DNA from: JBFWNZ01 sp050250795
Lineage (GTDB): Bacteria; Pseudomonadota; Alphaproteobacteria; UBA8366
Length of the DNA: 13,846 bases
NCBI GenBank assembly: GCA_050250795.1
Contig: JBFWNZ010000067.1
Span: 1 to 13,846 of the forward strand
Direction: 5' to 3'
The notes beneath the pieces are model-generated. The model made no database searches. It worked only from the letters and a program-made list of their open reading frames with translations, and was not told where the DNA came from. The position numbers and the translations under genes are program-made. Numbering within the stretch: position 1 is the first letter of the stretch; each line of letters begins with the position of its first letter. Shown here piece after piece: positions 7,020-13,846 of this stretch.

Positions 7020-8219
7020 ATGCTTCCCCTGGAAGGCGTCCGCATCCTGGCTGTCGAGCAGTATGGCGCCGGTCCCTGGGGCACGCAGTATCTCGCCGAT
7101 CTGGGCGCCGAGATCGTCAAGCTGGAGAACCCGAAGGACGGCGGCGACTATGCCCGCGGCATCGGCCCGCACTTCATCGAGGGCGCGGGGGACAGCAGCA
7201 GCGCCAGCTTGTTCTTCCAGGCGATCAACCGCAACAAGAAGAGCCTGACGGTCGATCTGACCACGCCAGAGGGCCAGGCGGTGCTGCACGATCTGGTTCC
7301 CACCGCGGATGCCGTCTGCTGCAACCTGCGCGGGGACGTGCCGGCGAAGCTGGGCATCACCTATGCGACCCTGGGGCGGATCAACCCGCGCATCGTCTGC
7401 GCCATGCTGAGCGCCTATGGCCGCGAGGGGCCGCGGGCGACATGGCCGGGCTTCGACTACCTGATGCAGGCGGAGGCCGGCTATTTCGCGGTGACCGGCG
7501 AGCCGGGCACGCCGCCGGCCCGCTTCGGCCTGTCGGTCGTCGATTTGATGACCGGCCTCGCCATGGCCTACAGCACGGCCGCCGCCATCATCGGCGCACG
7601 CGCCAGCGGCCAGGGGCGCGACGTCGATGTCAGCCTGTTCGACCTGGCGCTGTCCAACCTGTCCTATCCCGCCGCCTGGTACCTCAACACCGGGCACAAC
7701 CAGGGGCGCGAGCCGCGCTCGGGCCATCCCTCGCTGGTGCCCTGCGCGATGTACCGGACGAAGGACGGCTGGATCTTCATCATGGTCAACAAGGAGAAGT
7801 TCTGGCCGATCCTGGCAAAGGCCGTCGGGCATCCGGAATGGGCCGAGGACCCGCGCTTTCGGACCTTCAAGGAGCGGCTGGCGCATCGGGCGGAGATTCA
7901 GGACCTGCTCGACGCTGCGCTGTCGCACCGGACCACCGCAGAATGGCTCGACGCCTTCGCCGGCGACGTGCCGGCGGCGCCGATCAACGACGTGGCGCAG
8001 GCCCTGGAAAACCCGTTCGTGACCGAGAACGGCAAGCTTCAGGACCTGATGCACCAGTCCGGCGTGCCGTTCCGCCTTCTCGACAGCCCATTCCGCGCCG
8101 GCGCGCCGACGCCGAACCGGCCGGCACCGGAACTGGGCGAACATACCGACGCCCTGCTGACAGAACTCGGCTATGACACAGCGAAGATCGCGGGGCTGCG
8201 GTCGCGGGGGATCGTATAG
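7020..8219 (+). CDS. CaiB/BaiF family (class III) CoA-transferase
   Basis: This 399-residue protein has the normal length of class III CoA-transferases, which form interlocked dimers and move CoA between carboxylic acids through an aspartyl anhydride. The N-terminus (LPLEGVRILAVEQYGAGPW, then LADLGAEIVKLE) is typical. The catalytic Asp is D175 in SVVDLMTG, preceded by GFDYLMQAEAG. The end (PAPELGEHTDALLTELGY) matches the family C-terminus. The ATG at 7020 follows the dehydrogenase stop by 10 bp with GAGG-like sequence in the gap. As the last gene of the operon it most likely activates the starting acid, or moves CoA within a dicarboxylate as in mesaconyl-CoA C1-C4 transferase; succinyl-CoA is a common donor. 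It ends 3 bp from the stop of the convergent egtD gene. Confidence 0.94.
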   Translation: MLPLEGVRILAVEQYGAGPWGTQYLADLGAEIVKLENPKDGGDYARGIGPHFIEGAGDSSSASLFFQAINRNKKSLTVDLTTPEGQAVLHDLVPTADAVCCNLRGDVPAKLGITYATLGRINPRIVCAMLSAYGREGPRATWPGFDYLMQAEAGYFAVTGEPGTPPARFGLSVVDLMTGLAMAYSTAAAIIGARASGQGRDVDVSLFDLALSNLSYPAAWYLNTGHNQGREPRSGHPSLVPCAMYRTKDGWIFIMVNKEKFWPILAKAVGHPEWAEDPRFRTFKERLAHRAEIQDLLDAALSHRTTAEWLDAFAGDVPAAPINDVAQALENPFVTENGKLQDLMHQSGVPFRLLDSPFRAGAPTPNRPAPELGEHTDALLTELGYDTAKIAGLRSRGIV

Positions 8220-8222
8220 CGG

Positions 8223-9215
<993 letters not shown>

Positions 9216-9221
9216 GGTCCG

Positions 9222-9227
9222 TCTCCT
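9222..9227 (-). promoter_or_regulatory. Ribosome-binding site supporting the TTG start of egtD
   Basis: On the minus strand AGGAGA lies six bases before the TTG at 9215. It is the best ribosome site in the selD-egtD gap, and no ATG or GTG in the right frame competes with it. Confidence 0.75.
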
Positions 9228-9268
9228 CGCGTCTTGCGTTCTTCTCGGCGACGGAAACGGGACGCGTT

Positions 9269-11533
9269 CTACCCCTGCACCGTCACGATCTCTGGGGCGC
9301 CGCCGGCATCTTCCACCCGGCCGATCATTGCTGCGGCGGCGTATCCCGCGGCCCGCAGCGCTGCGATGCAGGGCTCCGCCCGCGCCGCCGGCACCCCGGC
9401 GAGCAGCCCGCCCGCCGTCTGTGGATCGAACAATAGCGGATAAAGAGGGTTCCCCGCGACCCGTTCCGGGTTCGAGAGGATTCGGCGCAGACGGAGGTTC
9501 GCCGGCTGCAACGAACTGAACAGACCCGCCGCCACGGTTTCCGCCGCACCGGGCAAGACAGGCAGAGCCCCCAGGTCGAGAACCGCAGCCCTGCCCGATG
9601 CCTTCAGCATCTCCGTCAGATGCCCCAGCAGACCGAAGCCGGTCACATCGGTACAGGCCGTGGCACCGTGGTCGCGCAGCACGGCTGCCGCGAGGCTGCT
9701 GGACACCAGCATCGAATCCACCGCCGCATCGATCCATACGCCCTTCGCCCGACCGCGCATATCGGCGGCGAACAGCGTGCCCGTCCCGAGCGGCTTGGTC
9801 AGGATCAAGGCATCGCCCGTCCGCAACCCGCCCTTGCGCAGTATCGCGGCCGGATCGGCCAGACCGTTGACGACGAAGCCGAGCGCCATCTCCACACCCT
9901 CGCCGGTATGTCCTCCCGCGAGCGCCGCTCCCGCCTCGGCCAGGGTCGCCGAGGCACCGGCCATCAGATCGGCCAACTGCCGTTCCACCTGCGCCTCCGG
10001 ACCATAGGGCAGCGTGACGATGGCAAGCGCCGATTGCGGTTCCGCTCCCATCGCATACAGGTCGCCCAGCGCGTGGTTCGCCGCGATACGGCCGAACAGG
10101 TAGGGATCGTCGAGAATGGCACGGAAATAGTCCACGCTCTGAACCATCGCCTTGCCCGGCGGTACGGCCAGCAATGCTGCATCGTCCGGCGCGTCCAGAC
10201 CGCAAAGGACATCGTCGCGACGGACCGGCGAGAGGTTTGCGAGCGCGCGCTCCAGCACGGCGGACCCGACCTTCGCGCCGCATCCGCCGCAACGCATCGC
10301 TGCCTGAGCGATGACGGCAAGCGCTTCGGCATCGGCGACACCCGCCGCCGGAGCGGGCGGCGACGCCTCGGACATCGCGGGCAGGTGCTTGTATTTTGCC
10401 ATCCAGCGACGGTCGATCCAGTCCTTCGCCCGCCAGACCCAGCGTCCCTCCACCGTGACGGCACCGCGCGTCGCGACCGCGCATTTGTCGCCGGTGGAGA
10501 TAATGGACAGGAAACGGCGCTGGGGATGAAAGGGGCGCGGCTCCTCGCCCGCCAGCGCCCGCCGCAGGCTGGCCGCAAGCGGCGGCCCCTGGCGCACCGC
10601 GAAGACGCCGGCTTTAGGGCGTTTATGGCCGACGACATTCGCCATGTCCCCGACCGCGAACACCGCGGGATGCGACACGGACCGCAGCGATGCATCGACC
10701 CGGACGAACCCGCCCGGATCGCAGGCCAGTCCCGCATCGCCCGGCCAGGCCGCCGTGCCGGCAGGCATGACCCAGAGGATTTCGTCGAGGTCGATATTGC
10801 GGCCGTCCCCGCACAGCAGCCGCCCCGGCCCGGCCCCCTCGATCCGGCAGCCGGTATGGACCTCGACATTGCGGGCGGCCAGGACACGGTCGAAAGCCCG
10901 ACGGGTGTAGGCCGGGGCGTCGGGCAGGACGCCATGATCGGTCACGATATGGAAGGACAGCCCCTCGGACGACCGGCCCGCCCGCGCGAAGCAATCCAGC
11001 AGCCGGTGCCGCACGGCAAGGATCAACTCCGTGCCCCCGGCACCGCCGCCCGCGACCCCGATCCGCTGCGGCCCCCGCGCGGCCAGCACCCGTTCCTCAA
11101 CCGCATGCCAGCGATCGAGGAACCGGTCGATGGGCTTTACCGGCGTGACATTCTCCGCCGCGCCCGGGAAGCCGCGCATGTCGGGGGTCGAACCGATGTC
11201 GAGCGACAGCAGGTCATAGGCGACCGGCGGCCGTTCCGCGCACAGCACGCGCTGCCCCGCAAGGTCGAGACCGATGGCCGTGTCGTGGTAGAGTCGCGCC
11301 CCCGCAAAACGCGCCAGAGGCCGCAGATCGATATGCGCCTCGTCCCGGCTGTAATGGCCGGCGACGAGCCCCGGCAGCATGCCCGAATACGGCGTCTCGA
11401 CATCGCGCGCGATCAGGGTGAGCCGCGCCCCCGGCATCGGTCGCATGCCGAAGGACTTCAAGACCGCAACATGCGCATGCCCGCCGCCGACGAGCACGAT
11501 ATCCTTCACGACGGGAACGGCGGAGGGATGCAT
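9269..11533 (-). CDS. selD: Selenide, water dikinase fused to an N-terminal FAD/NAD(P) oxidoreductase domain
   Basis: This 754-residue protein has two parts. Residues about 10-385 form a pyridine-nucleotide oxidoreductase-like domain with the dinucleotide loop VLVGGGHAHV (13-22), LIARD and a second FAD segment near VFAVGDMAN. It lacks an obvious redox CxxC pair and matches the known N-terminal extension of SelD. Residues about 410-754 are selenophosphate synthetase, which makes selenophosphate from selenide and ATP. The catalytic segment MRCGGCGAK has C418 and K421 matching Cys17 and Lys20 of E. coli SelD, so this is a Cys form, not a selenocysteine form. LCGLDAPDDAALL carries the metal-binding acidic residues and TGFGLLGHL the later SelD signature. 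The ATG at 11533 is the first ATG close to the VGGG motif; its ribosome site is weak, and a TTG at 11623 would add 30 unlikely residues. It lies 110 bp after typA. Its selenophosphate could serve tRNA selenouridine, selenocysteine or a small molecule; no such partner except possibly egtD is visible. Confidence 0.92.
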   Translation of the reverse strand: MHPSAVPVVKDIVLVGGGHAHVAVLKSFGMRPMPGARLTLIARDVETPYSGMLPGLVAGHYSRDEAHIDLRPLARFAGARLYHDTAIGLDLAGQRVLCAERPPVAYDLLSLDIGSTPDMRGFPGAAENVTPVKPIDRFLDRWHAVEERVLAARGPQRIGVAGGGAGGTELILAVRHRLLDCFARAGRSSEGLSFHIVTDHGVLPDAPAYTRRAFDRVLAARNVEVHTGCRIEGAGPGRLLCGDGRNIDLDEILWVMPAGTAAWPGDAGLACDPGGFVRVDASLRSVSHPAVFAVGDMANVVGHKRPKAGVFAVRQGPPLAASLRRALAGEEPRPFHPQRRFLSIISTGDKCAVATRGAVTVEGRWVWRAKDWIDRRWMAKYKHLPAMSEASPPAPAAGVADAEALAVIAQAAMRCGGCGAKVGSAVLERALANLSPVRRDDVLCGLDAPDDAALLAVPPGKAMVQSVDYFRAILDDPYLFGRIAANHALGDLYAMGAEPQSALAIVTLPYGPEAQVERQLADLMAGASATLAEAGAALAGGHTGEGVEMALGFVVNGLADPAAILRKGGLRTGDALILTKPLGTGTLFAADMRGRAKGVWIDAAVDSMLVSSSLAAAVLRDHGATACTDVTGFGLLGHLTEMLKASGRAAVLDLGALPVLPGAAETVAAGLFSSLQPANLRLRRILSNPERVAGNPLYPLLFDPQTAGGLLAGVPAARAEPCIAALRAAGYAAAAMIGRVEDAGGAPEIVTVQG

Positions 11534-11553
11534 CGGAAGTTCCGCACGACATA

Positions 11554-11608
11554 CAACATGCGGCCGCGCGACGAACGCGACCGCCGGATGTCCTAACTCA
11601 ACATGCGG
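11554..11608. repeat. Direct repeat CAACATGCGG in the typA-selD gap
   Basis: The 10-mer CAACATGCGG occurs at 11554-11563 and again at 11599-11608 on the plus strand, 45 bases apart, within the 110-bp region upstream of selD. Paired sites here could bind a regulator of selD-egtD. It may also be chance; no clear promoter was recognised in the gap. Confidence 0.3.
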
Positions 11609-11643
11609 AAGAGGGCATGGCAACCGCCGCGCCCGAAGCGACG

Positions 11644-13470
11644 CTAGGCGACTTCGGCCTGACGGGCGTGGCGCTTGCGCTCGTTGGGGTCGAGCCAGCG
11701 CTTGCGCAGACGGATCGACTGGGGCGTCACCTCGACCAGCTCGTCGTCGGCGATGTAGCTGATCGCCTTCTCAAGCGTCATATCCACCGGCGGGCTGAGC
11801 AGGACGTTGTCGTCCTTGCCGGCAGCACGGAAGTTGGTGAGCTGCTTCGCCTTCAGCGGGTTGACGTTGAGGTCCTCGCCGCGGCTGTTCTCGCCGATGA
11901 TCATGCCGCCATAAACGGGCGTACCGGGCGCGACGAACAGGAACCCGCGTTCCTCCAGGTTGAACAGGGCATAGGGAACCGCCTTGCCCTGTTCCAGCGA
12001 GATCAGCACACCCGACCGCCGCCCCTGAATCGCGCCCTTATGCGGGGCATAGGAGTGGAAGATGCGGTTCATCACGCCAGTGCCGCTGGTGTCGGTCATG
12101 AACTCGCCGTGATAGCCGATCAGGCTGCGCGAGGGCGCCAGGAACACGAGACGCTGCTTGGCGCCGCCGGTCGGCCGCATCTCCACCAGTTCCGCGCGGC
12201 GCTGGGTCAGCTTCTCGATAACCGGGCCGGTGTAACCGTCATCCACGTCGATGACGACTTCCTCGATGGGCTCCAGCCGCTGGCCGGTATCGGGATCGGT
12301 GCGGAACAGCACGCGCGGACGGCTGATCGACAGCTCGTAACCCTCGCGGCGCATGGTCTCGATCAGCACGGCAAGCTGCAATTCGCCGCGGCCGGAAACC
12401 TCGAAGGCGTCCCCGGCCTCGGTCTCGCGGATGCGGATCGCGACATTGCCCTCGGCCTCGCGCATCAGACGGGCACGGATCATCCGTGACGTGACCTTGT
12501 CGCCTTCCTGCCCGGCGAGAGGGGAGTCGTTGACCGCGAAGGTCATGGCGAGCGTCGCCGGGTCGATGGGCTGGGCGGCGATGGGCGTCTCGACGCTGAT
12601 ATCGGCGATGGTGTCGGCCACCGTCGCAACTTCCAGCCCGGCCACCGCGATGATGTCGCCGGCCTCTGCGCTTTCCACCGGCACGCGCTCCAGACCGCGG
12701 AAGGCCAGAATCTTGGTCAGCCGCGCGGTCTCGACCGCACCGGTGTCCTTGCGCAGCGCATGCACGGTCATGTTCTGGCGCACCGAGCCGCGCTCGATCC
12801 GCCCGGTCAGCACGCGGCCGAGATACGGATTGGATTCCAGCGTCGTGACCAGCATCGCGAAGGGGCCGTCGGACGTCACGGTCGGCGCCGGCACATGTTC
12901 CAGGATCAGGTCGAACAGCGGCGCCATGCCCTGATCCTGCGGCCCGTCGGGATCGGTCGTGCACCAGCCCTGCTTGGCCGAGGCGAACAAGACCGGGAAA
13001 TCGAGCTGGGCATCGTTCGCGTCCAGCGCCGCGAACAGGTCGAAGGTCTCGTCATGGACCTCATGCGCGCGCTGCTCGGGCTTGTCCACCTTGTTGACCA
13101 GCACGATGGGGCGCAAGCCCAGCTTCAGCGCCTTGCCGACGACGAACTTGGTCTGGGGCATCGGCCCTTCCGCCGCATCGACCAGCACCACGACGCCATC
13201 GACCATCGACAGGATGCGTTCCACCTCGCCGCCGAAATCGGCATGGCCGGGCGTGTCCACGATGTTGATGCGCGTGTCCCGCCACAGCACGGAGGTGCAC
13301 TTCGCGAGGATCGTGATCCCGCGCTCGCGCTCCAGGTCGTTGCTGTCCATGGCACGTTCGGCCACCTGCTGGTTCGCCCGGAAGGTGCCAGACTGCTTGA
13401 GCAGGCAGTCGACCAGGGTCGTCTTGCCGTGGTCGACATGCGCGATGATCGCGATATTGCGGAGGTTCAT
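11644..13470 (-). CDS. typA: Translational GTPase TypA/BipA
   Basis: This 608-residue protein has the normal length of TypA/BipA, a ribosome-associated GTPase of the EF-G group involved in stress and low-temperature growth and 50S assembly. G-domain motifs are AHVDHGKTT (10-18, P-loop), GIT (51-53), DTPGHADFGGEVER (from 72) and NKVDKP. Domain II, the EF-G-like domain V region and the TypA-specific C-terminus follow; the last contains YGGMIIGENSRGEDL, NPLKAKQLTNFRA and RLRKRWLDPNERKR. The start at 13470 gives MNLRNIAIIAHVDHG, matching the family. A longer frame to 13506 adds 12 residues not expected in TypA. No Shine-Dalgarno sequence precedes the ATG, and the promoter's -10 box ends only 9 bases upstream, so the mRNA may be leaderless. 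LepA was considered and excluded by the C-terminus. It is first in a possible typA-selD-egtD transcript. Confidence 0.98.
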   Translation of the reverse strand: MNLRNIAIIAHVDHGKTTLVDCLLKQSGTFRANQQVAERAMDSNDLERERGITILAKCTSVLWRDTRINIVDTPGHADFGGEVERILSMVDGVVVLVDAAEGPMPQTKFVVGKALKLGLRPIVLVNKVDKPEQRAHEVHDETFDLFAALDANDAQLDFPVLFASAKQGWCTTDPDGPQDQGMAPLFDLILEHVPAPTVTSDGPFAMLVTTLESNPYLGRVLTGRIERGSVRQNMTVHALRKDTGAVETARLTKILAFRGLERVPVESAEAGDIIAVAGLEVATVADTIADISVETPIAAQPIDPATLAMTFAVNDSPLAGQEGDKVTSRMIRARLMREAEGNVAIRIRETEAGDAFEVSGRGELQLAVLIETMRREGYELSISRPRVLFRTDPDTGQRLEPIEEVVIDVDDGYTGPVIEKLTQRRAELVEMRPTGGAKQRLVFLAPSRSLIGYHGEFMTDTSGTGVMNRIFHSYAPHKGAIQGRRSGVLISLEQGKAVPYALFNLEERGFLFVAPGTPVYGGMIIGENSRGEDLNVNPLKAKQLTNFRAAGKDDNVLLSPPVDMTLEKAISYIADDELVEVTPQSIRLRKRWLDPNERKRHARQAEVA

Positions 13471-13479
13471 GGGCGGGGG

Positions 13480-13508
13480 TGTATAAACTTGTCGGGGTTC
13501 CCGCACAA
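13480..13508 (-). promoter_or_regulatory. Sigma70-like promoter of typA
   Basis: On the minus strand a -35-like TTGTGC (13503-13508) and a -10-like TATACA (13480-13485) are separated by 17 bases. The -10 box ends 9 bases before the typA ATG, so transcription would begin within a few bases of the start codon. Confidence 0.6.
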
Positions 13509-13514
13509 GGCGGT

Positions 13515-13531
13515 TTGTCGCATTGCGGCAA
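13515..13531. promoter_or_regulatory. Imperfect dyad in the divergent typA/DUF1194 gap
   Basis: TTGTCGC (13515-13521) and GCGGCAA (13525-13531) are inverted arms with one mismatch around a 3-base centre. The dyad lies just upstream of the typA -35 box, between two divergent genes, a plausible place for an operator. No regulator is identified. Confidence 0.3.
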
Positions 13532-13563
13532 GGCTACGCCTCGATTGCGACGGAAGTGTTGCA

Positions 13564-13846
13564 ATGCAGCATCTCATAGGCGGTCTCATCCTCTGGCTGG
13601 TGCTTGCCGTCCCGGCCGTGGCGCAACAGGCGGTCGACCTCGAACTCGTCCTTGCGGCAGACGGTTCCGGTTCCATCGACGGACAGGAGTTCGAACTGCA
13701 ACGCACCGGCTATGCCGAGGCGATCCGCAGTCCGCAGGTGCTGTCGGCAATCCGCGGCGGCCTGCTCGGCCGGATCGCGGTGGCGCTGATCGAATGGGGC
13801 GACCCGGAATCGCAGCATGTGATCGTGGACTGGCATGTGATCTCGG
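13564..13846 (+). CDS. DUF1194 / von Willebrand A-like secreted protein (3' end outside window)
   Basis: The first 94 residues are visible and the frame is open to the window edge. Residues 1-20 form a signal peptide: MQHL, a hydrophobic stretch rich in Leu, Ile and Val, then AVA before QQ, a likely signal peptidase I site. The mature part begins VDLELVLAADGSGSID, where D33, S35 and S37 form the DxSxS metal-ion-dependent adhesion motif of von Willebrand A domains. LQRTGYAEAIRSP and GRIAVALIEWGD follow, typical of DUF1194 proteins found mostly in alphaproteobacteria. The function of this family is unknown; export and a metal-dependent binding role are inferred. The ATG at 13564 has GGAAG seven bases upstream. 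It is divergent from typA with 93 bp between the starts. Confidence 0.85.
   Translation, partial: MQHLIGGLILWLVLAVPAVAQQAVDLELVLAADGSGSIDGQEFELQRTGYAEAIRSPQVLSAIRGGLLGRIAVALIEWGDPESQHVIVDWHVIS

Noticed and set aside
9216..10484. N-terminal extension that would make egtD a 753-residue protein
   Set aside because: It overlaps selD in another frame and has no recognisable domain; the TTG at 9215 with its ribosome site gives the expected length.
9620..11596. 658-codon plus-strand open frame opposite selD
   Set aside because: It is compositional shadow of selD with no domain-like sequence; the minus-strand frame holds both SelD domains.
11644..13470. LepA (EF4) as an alternative identity for the GTPase
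   Set aside because: The C-terminus carries the TypA signature (GENSRGEDL and LTNFRA segments) and the full length fits TypA/BipA.
13471..13506. Upstream start for typA adding 12 residues
   Set aside because: The family begins at the MNLRNIAIIAHVDHG segment, and the extension spans the -10 region of the best promoter.

Overview
The window is dense, high-GC bacterial DNA with almost no spacer and strong third-position G/C. Long antisense open frames are shadows of the real genes. The gene content suggests a high-GC alphaproteobacterium, possibly Rhodospirillales-like: a DUF1194 protein, a selenophosphate synthetase fused to an N-terminal oxidoreductase, and a CoA-thioester catabolic operon rich in MmgE/PrpD, MaoC, CitE-like and CaiB/BaiF enzymes. 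This placement comes from family knowledge only. No rRNA, tRNA, CRISPR array, insertion sequence or integrase was seen.

Region 1 (1-8219, plus strand) is a tightly packed catabolic operon of eight genes. In order they are an acyl-CoA dehydrogenase (5' end outside the window), a double-hotdog mesaconyl-CoA-hydratase-like protein, two tandem MmgE/PrpD paralogues, a MaoC-type hydratase, a CitE/HpcH-type lyase, a second acyl-CoA dehydrogenase and a CaiB/BaiF CoA-transferase. Two junctions are 4-bp ATGA overlaps, and most others are 5-37 bp. The one wide gap, 95 bp between the PrpD paralogues, holds two inverted repeats. Together the enzymes can activate an acid to its CoA ester, dehydrogenate it, hydrate it and cleave it retro-aldol style. 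This resembles itaconate/mesaconate/citramalyl-CoA dissimilation, but the substrate is unknown. The second PrpD paralogue has lost two residues that line the active site in cis-aconitate decarboxylase. The two dehydrogenases appear to place their catalytic glutamate in different structural positions.

Region 2 (8223-13470, minus strand) converges on region 1 with 3 bp between stop codons. In transcription order it holds typA (translational GTPase), selD fused to an FAD/NAD(P) oxidoreductase domain, and egtD (histidine trimethylation to hercynine, the first ergothioneine step). egtD most likely starts at TTG. A selenophosphate synthetase directly upstream of a hercynine-forming enzyme is suggestive because the two products are the selenium and betaine precursors of selenoneine. 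No senA/senB or egtB-like gene is visible, so this remains a hypothesis.

Region 3 (13471-13846) is a short divergent intergenic region. It has a good sigma70-like promoter for typA that leaves almost no leader, and a small dyad. It is followed by the start of a secreted DUF1194/von Willebrand A-like protein that runs off the window.
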